DNA of 64,000 nt from Pseudomonas sp. GOM6 (GTDB lineage: Bacteria; Pseudomonadota; Gammaproteobacteria; Pseudomonadales; Pseudomonadaceae), in NCBI RefSeq assembly GCF_029537485.1, contig NZ_JARPUS010000012.1, forward strand, positions 83,277-147,276, in the 5' to 3' direction. Below are positions 26,997 through 37,300 of this stretch, piece after piece (position 1 is the first letter of the stretch; each line of letters opens with the position of its first letter). The notes under the pieces are model-generated. The model was not told the DNA's origin. It ran no database searches and worked only from the letters and a program-made list of their open reading frames with translations. The translations under genes were made by a program, and so were the position numbers.

Positions 26997-28133
26997 CTAG
27001 GCCGCGCATGATAGCCAATTTCGGTAAAACTGCACCAGTGCCGAGGCGAGATCAGGACGAGAGGCTTGTTGCTGGAACCAGCTCTCAGCCCACTCAGTCA
27101 GGGCCGGAGACTGCTCCAGCCAGTCCAGCCAAGCCTGCTGCATGTCACCAGCACCATTCCAGGCTCGATACAGGTCACGCGTAGCACTCGCCTGTTCAGG
27201 CGTCTGAGCCGCGCAATAGCGATCAAGGAAGGCCTCCAGCTTATCCCAGTGCGCCCCCTCTTCCTGCTGATAGATATGCCACAGCAGCGGCCGGCCGGCC
27301 CACTGGGCGCGAACGAAGGAGTCCTCGCCGCGCACCGCGTTGAAATCGCAACTCCACAAGAGCCGGTCATAGTCAGCCTGGCTGAGAAACGGCAGCAGCT
27401 GTGCCCGCACACTGCCACGCTGCCAGACACCAGCCTGCTCCTCCCCAAACCAGCGGCGCAGGTCGCCCTCAATACGCCCCTGGGGCACCAGCAACAGCGT
27501 CGCCTGCGTATCCGCCGCCAGGGCGTCCAGCCAGCCGGCCAGCGCCGGGTTCTCATAGGCGAACAGGGAAATCAGCCGGGTACCGGCTGCCTGGGTTACA
27601 CCGATCCTGGCAAGAAACGCTCGTCGCGCCTGAACATCGGCCTGGAACGCTCGACGCCGAGCGAGTAGATCCCCCTCACGCAACAGACCGCCGGTGCCTT
27701 CGCTGAATCCGGGGAAGAAGAAGAATTTCTGCAAGCCCCCCGCCTGAGGTGATGGCAGGCCGTGGCAACCGGCTACCCAGTCCTCGGCACTGAGGTACTC
27801 CAGATTCAGCCACAGCGGTTTGCGCACCCGCTCGGTCATGGCCTCAACGTAACTGGCCGGCAGCGTGCAGGCAAAGGCTTCGATCACCACATCGGCCACC
27901 TCCACCAGCGGAAAGTCCTTGGGCCAGTGACAAATCTCCACGCCATCAATCAGCTGTATAGCCAGCCGAGCATCAGCCTGTGGACAGAGGCGCACAAACG
28001 CAGCGGGCTCATCGACCCAAAGGCGTACCTGCAGCTCCTGCTCGGCAACCAGTTGCCGGGCCAGACGCCAGGTCACCCCGATATCGCCGTAGTTATCCAC
28101 CACGCAGCAGAAAATGTCCCAACGCTCGCTCAT
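26997..28133 (-). CDS. earP: EF-P arginine rhamnosyltransferase EarP
   Basis: A 378-residue GT-B glycosyltransferase that moves rhamnose from TDP-rhamnose to Arg32 of EF-P. Catalytic D13 and D17 are present in [18 protein letters not shown], and the E in [15 protein letters not shown] (residue 270) matches the essential Glu near 273 in characterised enzymes. It is 34 bases upstream of efp on the same strand, the usual arrangement. ATG at 28133. Confidence 0.96.
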   Translation of the reverse strand: MSERWDIFCCVVDNYGDIGVTWRLARQLVAEQELQVRLWVDEPAAFVRLCPQADARLAIQLIDGVEICHWPKDFPLVEVADVVIEAFACTLPASYVEAMTERVRKPLWLNLEYLSAEDWVAGCHGLPSPQAGGLQKFFFFPGFSEGTGGLLREGDLLARRRAFQADVQARRAFLARIGVTQAAGTRLISLFAYENPALAGWLDALAADTQATLLLVPQGRIEGDLRRWFGEEQAGVWQRGSVRAQLLPFLSQADYDRLLWSCDFNAVRGEDSFVRAQWAGRPLLWHIYQQEEGAHWDKLEAFLDRYCAAQTPEQASATRDLYRAWNGAGDMQQAWLDWLEQSPALTEWAESWFQQQASRPDLASALVQFYRNWLSCAA

Positions 28134-28292
28134 TGATACCCCCGGATCACTGGGCGTGCACCTTAGTCGTTAGCATCACGGCTGCCCACCCCGAAGAGAT
28201 GATCGATAGGTCAGCTTTACTGGCCAAACGCCACGCCACCATTTGTCCGAAACCCCGTAGATAGAAGCATCGAGCGATTACAACGTTTTCCT

Positions 28293-28307
28293 ATATAGCA
28301 ACTATAT
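28293..28307. promoter_or_regulatory. AT-rich inverted repeat before the giant adhesin gene
   Basis: ATATAG-CAA-CTATAT, a perfect six-base inverted repeat, lies 37 bases before the adhesin ATG in an AT-rich stretch of an otherwise GC-rich region. It may be an operator or part of the core promoter; no clear -35 was assigned. Confidence 0.35.
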
Positions 28308-28343
28308 TTAGTCGCGGGCTGTTCGCGCCAAAGGAGATTGGCC

Positions 28344-31300
28344 ATGTCTGATTTTTCGCCACGCTCGATGTTTCGGCCGCAGAGCCATACGCTCGCACTC
28401 GAACCCCGGATCCTGTTCGACGGCGCCGCCGCGGTTGCTGCCGACCAGCAACAAGATGCCGACCACGGCACCGATTCGGAACACACCCCCGCCACCCAGG
28501 TCGAGTCTGCGGCAAGCGTGCCGACCCAGGCAGGCGCCAAGCACCTGCTGGTGATAGACAGCCGGGTGGAGAGCCGCGAGAAGCTGATCAGCCAGCTACC
28601 TGAAGGCGTACAGGCGCTGGTCGTCAACCTGAATCAGGACGGCATCGCCGCCATCGAGCAAGCGCTGGAGGCGCTCGGGCAAGTCGACTCGATCCAGATT
28701 CTCTCCCATGGCGCGGCCGGCCAGTTCACCCTGGGCAATACCACCATTTCTGCCGACAACGTCGACCAACTCGGCGAACGCCTGCAGCAGTGGAGCAACA
28801 ACCTCAATGCCGGCGCCGATATCCAGTTGTATGGCTGCCGCGTAGGAGCCGGCAATGCCGGACAAACCCTGGTGGCGCAACTTGCCTACTGGACCGGAGC
28901 GGATGTGGCCGCCTCCGACGACAATACCGGCAGCCTCTCTGCCGGAGGCGACTGGGAACTGGAGGTGCGCAGCGGCGATATCGACAAGGGCATCGCCCTG
29001 AGCCAGGCGGCCCTGAACGACTACGACGCCCTGCTCGCTACGCCCAACACCAGTCTGCCTGCATCGACGGCAAACGTGCTGCTAGGCGACGCCTTCACCT
29101 TTACCGTGAACTTCAAGAATCAGGATATTGGGCAACCCGGCTATGCGCCGTTCATGGACCTGTTCTTCCCAGCCACCGGGCGAGATGGCGAAGGTGCGGA
29201 AACCGACGACGGCATCACCTTCGTTTCTGCCAGCTACCTGGGCCAGGCGCTGACAACCCATGCGCTCACCTTCGACGCCAACGGTCAGGCCAGCCACCCA
29301 CTGGCGGTAGGCAGCGACGGCCAGCCGTTGATCATCAATGCCGCCGACTTCGGCATGCGCGCCGGCGATCAGCTGGTGGTAGTGGAACTGCCCTTTGCCA
29401 GTGTCAGTGCCGGCCAGCCCACCATCGGCATCCAAGTCACCGCCACCCTGAGCAGTCTGGCCGATACCAACTTCGACCCCGCGGGCGGCAGTCCAGATCT
29501 GACCATTCGCGCTCGCAGCGGCTTTCAATATGGCAACGACTCGCTGAACAACCCCGCAACCGACCCAAGCATTCTGGAAGCAGGCTCCGTCGCCTATGTA
29601 GTGCACCCAACGATTATCAGCTTCGATCAAGTGATCTACGCGCCCGAAGGAGAAACCGCCACCGGCCCCAACTATGGCCGCACCATGGACCTGACGGTCA
29701 CCCCGGCCACATCCCAGCCGGTGGGCGATATCGTGATCACCCAGCCCGTGCCAGACAACGTAATCATCCGTTCAATTACCCCGGCGGCCGGCGGCACGAT
29801 CACTTCCATCACCCTGTACGACGGCAGGTCTACCACCGATCCGGCCCTGATCCAGGCTGCCCTGGCCCTGAACAACGATGCCGACCTGACCAACGACCTG
29901 TACATCCAGTCCTTCACTATCAGCTATGCCGCACTGGCCGGGCCGACGACCACCCAGGTCGAGTTCTTTATTCCTGATAACGACGCTGATGGTCTCCCGG
30001 TAATCGATCCGGTTTCCGGTGACCCGGTGACCATCACCTTCGGCCAGCCAACGGCCTCAGGCCAATGGCAACCGCTGGACTCCCGCGACGTGGATAACCC
30101 CGGCGACACCATCACCTTCTCCGGCACCGGCAACACCGTGAGCGTCACCGCCAAATCCATCACCCTGCTCAAGGAAGTGTCGATCCAGACCGACATCGGT
30201 GCCGCCGGGCTGACACCGGGTGACACCCTGAACTACACGCTGAGCCTGAATATCTCCGACTACTTCGCCTTCGGAGAAAACTTCTTTGAGCAGGGCAGCT
30301 TCGTCATAGTCGATGTGCTGGGTGATGCCCAGACACTCGTGCCAGGTAGCGGCACCGTTGCCATCACGGTCGATGGCACAACCATCAACGTGGCCTTAGT
30401 CACTACCAGCGTAATCGACCCCGTAACCGGCATCAGCACCCTGACCCTCGATCTGGCCCAGTCGCTGCGTAACGCCACGGGAGATCGTGGCTGGGTCAAT
30501 GGCGACCTGGCCTTTGACGCCATCCTGCAGGGTGCCACCCAGGTAGTGGTCAGTTACCAGGTTACCCTCGGACAAAGCTACACCCCGCCCAGCGGTACAC
30601 CCCATAGTGAAATCAACGAAGGGGATACCGTCGGCAACAACGCCACCCTGACCGCAACCATTCTCGAAGACCGCCTCAACCTCACCGGTGATGAGCAGAG
30701 TGACGGCTCGCAGGCAAGCATTACCGTTCCCAGCAGCCAGGTAGAAATTACCATCGCCGACCTAAACGGTAATGGCGCGCCGGCACCAGGCGTCGAGTTG
30801 CGCCCGGGCGATGAAGTGACCTTCCAGCTGAGCTATGACCTGGTTACCGGCGACTATGAAAACTTCACCCTGACCGCTTACCTGCCCCTGCCCCTGTTCG
30901 ATCTCAGCAGCATTGCCGACATCAGTACCATCTGGAGCCTGGGCAGCGGCAACACCAACCCCGAAGCGCCGACGTCCGTGACCCGCGGTCTTGGCAACTC
31001 GCTGGTATTCACCTTTGCCGACTACGTCAATTCCGGTACCGACGGCAGCCGTATCGAGATCGACTTCACCCTGACCGTCAGCGACCAGCCCTTCGCTGAC
31101 CAACGCTCGTTCAACGTCACCGCCGAATCAAACCAGACCACCACCCTCAACAAGAGCACGCAAGTCACGACCGACGATGTGGCCCTGATCGCCTCCGTGG
31201 CAGAGCCCGTGCTCAGCATCACCCATGGTGTAGTGTCCTCCAGCAACGGCAGCGTGACCGGCACCACTGGTGGTTGGAACCCACCCGGCACCAGCGGTAA

Positions 31301-34300
31301 ACCCTTTACCGACGCCAACCTGACCGAAACCAGTGCGGTCGATGGCAGCGTCAGCGCCATTGACGGCGGCGACACCCTGCGCCTGGCGACTGCCATCGAG
31401 AACAGCGGTGGTGGTCAGGCCTACGATGTCAGCACCCGCATCACGCTTCCCACCGGCCTTTCGTTTGTCGGCGGCAACCTCGCCAGCGCCAACCTGCTGG
31501 TGTATCGCGGTGACGGTACGTTATTGCAGTCAGGCGTCGATTTCACAGTCGACAACGCTACCAACACCATCACCTTTATCGATGATGCAGGCGCAGGCAC
31601 AGGAGCCCTAGAAGGCGGTCGTGCCGGCACGGCCAACGACCTCTCCGGCGCCAACCTGGTGGTGATCACCTACGATGTGGTGGTCGCGGCCAATATCGAC
31701 GCCAGCGCCACCCTGCAAACCGAGGCCGAACTGGTCAACTACGCCAGCGTCGAAGGTGGTCAGAACTTCCTCGCCAGCGGCACCCTGGAAGACCTTGCCG
31801 ATCAGCAGATCGCCGCCCCGGAAATCCGCAAGAACTTCGCCGGCAACAGCCTGGACAACAGCGACTCCAGTGCCAGCCACACCACGGGTGCCAACCTGGT
31901 GGTGGGTGAGAGCATGCTCTACGACATCATCGTCACGCTGCCCGAGGGCACGACCCAGAGCCTGCGCATCGACGACCTGATCCCGCCCGGCCTGCGTTTG
32001 GACACCAGCTTCAATGGCGGCCGGGGTTACGAAATCATCACCTCTGCCGGTGGAGCACTCAGCGCCAACTTTGCCGGAACACTCACGGGCGACAGTATCA
32101 ACGGCATTTCCGGCACGTTGGGCGATGATGGCGTCGATGGCCGTTTCGTCTTCAGCGTCGCCAGCGCCAGCGCTGACAACAACACCGGCAACAATACCTT
32201 TGTCATTCGTGTACGGCTGGTGGCCAGCAACGTGACTGGCAACCAGGCCGGCAGCGTTCTGCAGAATGATGCTCAGTTGACCTACAGCGACAGCGATGGC
32301 GACACGCCGAATGGCAACACGCCGGTTGATCGCGACGTCGCCGTCATTGGCAGCAAGCCATCGGTGACCGTACGCGAGCCCACGCTGAATCTGGCACAGC
32401 AACTCACCACCGATCCCGGTTTTGGTTTCGACGAAGGCGATACGGTCGACTTCACCATCACCGTCAGCAACGGCAACGCCGGTAGCGACTACGACGCCTT
32501 CGATATCGACTTCAGCAGCGCACTGCCCGCCGAGTTGGACGGCCTGACACTGGTCAGTGCGATCTACACCGTCAACGGCGTCGCCACCGACATTACCAGC
32601 AGCTTCACCCTGGACCCGACCGGCCGCACCCTGGTCAACAACAGCAACCTCGACATTCTCAAAGGCGGTACTCTGGTACTCACGGTGACCGGCACGGTCA
32701 ACGCCACTGGCGCCTCAGGCGCCGAGTTCGACAACCTGGCAGAAGTGCGCTGGACCAGCCTCGATGGTAGCAACAGCGACGAGCGCACCGGCAGCGACGG
32801 TGTCCTCAACAGCAATGTGCTGAACGACTACCGCCGCGAAAATACCCTGGTCATCCCGGTGGCACAGGGCATTCGCATCTCCCGCATTGGCGGCCTGGCA
32901 GACACCGTAGCACCAAGCCAAACCAACGCCAGCACCGAAACCGTGGCGATTGGAGAAATCATCCGTTACCGCGCTACGGCGCTGATTCCGGAAGGGGTCA
33001 ATACCGGTTACCAGCTCCAGATCGTCCTTGCCGAGGGCTTGACCTACGACGACCTCGCCGGCATTCGCATCGGTTTCATTTCTCAGGGAGGTCTGACCAG
33101 CTCCCTCTCACTCGGCGATCTGATTACCAGCGGTACGCTGCAAATTATCGGCAACGAGGACAGTGCCGAAGCCCAGTTCATTTCCTCGGATCTGTCGGGT
33201 GCAGCACCGACAGGCGTCCTCAATACCGCGCGAATCGTGCCCAGCAATGGCGGGCAGGTGCTGACGCTGAACCTCGGTGACATCACCAATAACGAACTCG
33301 ATGGCGACCTGGAGGGCATTACCATCGAGTTCAACGTGCGGGTCGACAACAGCCTGGCCAACCAGAACAGTACCGCCCCACTTGCCGTTCAGGTTAAAGA
33401 GTTCACAAGCGAAGGCCCGCGCTCGACCAGCAACATTTTGTACGAGCAGATCGTCGAGCCCGGCTTTGATGGCCTCAACAAGCAGGTTATCGACTTCGAC
33501 CCGAATATCGGTGGCAGTAGCGGCACCGCCACGGTTCAGACGAGTTTCACCTCAAATGGGCAAACGCCTGCTTACGATACGACGCTGACCATCACCGGCT
33601 TCGAGGACGGTCAAATCGTTGAACTCATCTCGATAGAAGTCGATGGCGTTATTTATGGGCCTGACAATCCCCCGCCCCCCTCTCTGGGGCTTGGCGCCAG
33701 CCCCAATGCTGACGGCAGCCTGGAAATCACATTTGATCGACTTGATCCAGGCACCAACGTCAAAGTCACCTACGCAGTAGAAGTCCCCAATGGCGCAATT
33801 CAAGCCATTAGCAATGACAGCCTGACCTGGAGCAGCCTGCCAGATGACTTCACTGATTGGGGCGGCAGCCTGGTCGGTACCGAAGGCGGCGCCGACGGAG
33901 AGCGTACGGGCGAAGATGGCGCGGGGGCAGATAACAGCGTCCTGAACAATTATCAGCTGGTCGAAGGCGCAGGGCTGGGTGTGATCAGCGGTACGCTGTG
34001 GGACGACACCCTCTCAGCCGACAACTCGACCACTCCCGATGGTGCGCCGCTCGCAGGACAGACCGTCACCCTCAACTGGGCTGGCGCGGATGGCATCTTC
34101 GGCAATGCCGATGATCGCAGCTACAGCAGCGAAACCGACAGCAACGGCCAGTTCCTGTTCGGCGTTCTGCCCGCCGGGCTTTATCGCATCGATGCACCGG
34201 CCACCATCACCAATCTCTCCAGCTTTGGTCAGCTGAACATCCGCATCGACAGCGATGGCGGCACGCTCAGCCAAATCAGCGTAACCCTCGGCGAAGGTAG

Positions 34301-37300
34301 CACCGCACAAGCCGACAGCGGCTACGTGCAACTCAACGATGCACCAGTCAACAGCCTGCCCGGCGGGCCGCTGACGGGCGATGAGGACACGCCCTTGGCC
34401 ATTGGAGGCATCAGCGTCAGTGACGTAGACGCCGAACTGGACCCTGTCGTAGCTGACCGTGCCATCCAGGTCACGTTGAGCGTGCAGCAAGGTACGCTCT
34501 CATTCACCGGCGCCACCACTGACGTGACCGTCACCGGCGCTGGAACCGCCTCCCTGGTACTGGTTGGCCGGATTGCCGATATCAACGCAGCTCTGACCGG
34601 TCTCTCCTACCAGGGCAATCCCGATTTCAACGGTAACGATACCCTGCAGGTGCTGACCAGCGACCTGGGTAACTATGGCGACTTCGACGGCAACGGTATC
34701 CCAGGCGAAGCGAGCGACGCACTTACTGACCTGGACACCGTGACGATCACCCTCAGCCCAGTCAATGACGCACCGGCGGCCAACGACGACAACGCCACTG
34801 CCATCGAGGCCGGCGGCACCTTCAACAGCCTGCCCGGCATCGACCCACGCGGCAACCTGCTGGACAACGATACTGACGTGGATATCGCCACCAATGGCGA
34901 CCAGCTCAATGTCACCCAGGTTACGTCCTCCACCGGCAGCGTCTCGATTCCCACCAGTGGCACGGTCGATGTCATCGGCACCTACGGCACACTGCGCATC
35001 GCCGCCGATGGCAGCTACCAATACCTGCTCAACAACGACGATCCGCGAGTACAGGCCCTGCGCCAGAACGGCGACACCCTGAATGAGAGCTTTTCCTACA
35101 CCATCCGTGACTCAGGTATCGGCGGCACAGCCCTGACCAGTTCCGCCACCCTGGCTATCGTGATCCGAGGCGCCAACGATACCCCGGTCGGCGTCAACGA
35201 CACGGGAACCGCCTACGAACAAGGCGGCATCAATAACAGCGGTACCATCAACCCTGGCGACGCAGCGTTGCCCAACACCGGGGCCAACGCTACCGGCAAC
35301 GTGCTAAGCAACGATACCGATGTCGATGGCGGAGCTGGCGACGCCATCAACTACGGCGAGACCAGTCGAGTATCCGGCGTTCGTCCTTTGCGCGAAAACA
35401 TTCCAGGCGCGCTAACCACCATCAGCAACGGAGGCAGTGCCACCGTTGCCGGCCTCTATGGCAGCCTGACCTTGCACTCCGATGGCAGCTACACCTACAC
35501 CATCAACAACGACGCCACCGCCGTGCAACGACTCGGCCCGAGCGACACGCTGATCGAATACTTCAGCTATCAGGTCACCGATGCGCTGGGACTCAACGAC
35601 CTGGCGGAGCTGCGTATCACCATCGTCGGCAACAACGACAATCCGGTCGCCAGCGACGACCAGGCCACCGCCCAGGCCAGCGAAGTCGACGACGACGGCA
35701 ACGAAAGCAATCCCAGCGGCAATGTGATCACCTTCCCCAGCCGCCCTGGCGCCACCACACAACCGGGAGGCAACGGCGTTGACAGCGACGTGGATCGTGC
35801 CGATCGACCTAACACCAACCTGACCGTTACCGGCATTCGCAACGGCACCGAAGCCGCGGGCGGTGCACTGACATCGGTATCAGGCGACACAACCATCTCC
35901 ACCTTCTATGCCCAAGACAGCGGCGGCGCTCCGTTGCCGAATGCCGGGGGGGAGGCCTATGGCGAACTGACCATCAACCCCGACGGCAGCTTCACCTTCG
36001 ACGTCAACAGCGACCACCCCGAGATCGTCGCGCTGGCCACTGGCGTCGAACTGCAAGTTATCGTCACCTATCAGGTCACCGATACCGCCGGGCTAACTGA
36101 TACCGCGCAACTGGTCATCACCGTACGCGGCGCCAACAACACACCGCTGGCGCAGAACGAAGTTGCCTTGGCCACCGAAGCCGGCGGGATTGCCAATGGC
36201 ACGGCTGGCGTCAATCCGAGCGGCGTGGTCGATGTCGCCGATCCGGATGGTGATGACCTGACCATCACCGCCATTCGCACAGGCGCAGAGGGCGACACCG
36301 GCACCAGCGGCACGATTGGCACCGAGCTGCGCGGTCTCTATGGCTGGCTCACCATCAACGCCGACGGCACCTACAGCTACCGCATCGACAATGACATGGC
36401 AGAGGTACAGGCCCTGCGCGAGGTCTCGGATCTGCTGACCGAACGCTTTACCTACACGGTGACCGACAACGACACGACGCCCCTCAGCGATAGCGCCGAA
36501 ATCATCGTGGTGATCCGTGGTGCCAACGACAGTCCGGTCGCGGCCGATGACAACGCCACAGCCGTGGAGGCCGGTGGTAGAGACAACCAGATCCCCGGAG
36601 TCGACCCTAGCGGCAACGTGCTGGACAACGACACTGACGTCGATGGCGGTGAAATCCCGCAAGACATCACCGATGGGTACGACTACGGCGAAACCCAGGA
36701 AGTGGCCTCGGTTCGCACCGGTAGCGTGGAAGGCTCAGGCACCGCGGGTACACTCGGCATCGAACTGCGCGGCACCTACGGCTGGCTGACTCTGAACGCC
36801 GACGGCAGCTACACCTACCGCCTCGACAATGACATGCCCGAAGTCCAGGCCCTGCGCACTGCAGCAGACACGCTACTCGACCAATTCAACTACACCGTCA
36901 TCGACGCCAGCGGCGCCACGGATATTGCCCTGCTCAACATCACCATCCAGGGCGCCAACGATGTCCGCGAGGACAACGATGATTTCGCCGTGGCCATAGA
37001 GGCCGGTGGAGTCAACAACGGCACACCGGGGATCAACCCTCAAGGGAACGTCCTGGACAATGACTCCGATGTCGACGAATACGACGAAACCGTCACCATC
37101 GTCGGCGTTCGACAGGGCGGTACCGTCGGTACCGTTGGCACGCCCCTCACCGGGGAATACGGCACACTGACTTTAAATGCCGACGGCAGCTATGTTTACG
37201 TCCTGAACAACAGCGATCCCCGGGTTCAGGCCCTGCGCACGAACAGTGACATCCTGCAGGAGTTCTTCACCTATCTCACTCGGGATGCTGCAGGATCAAG

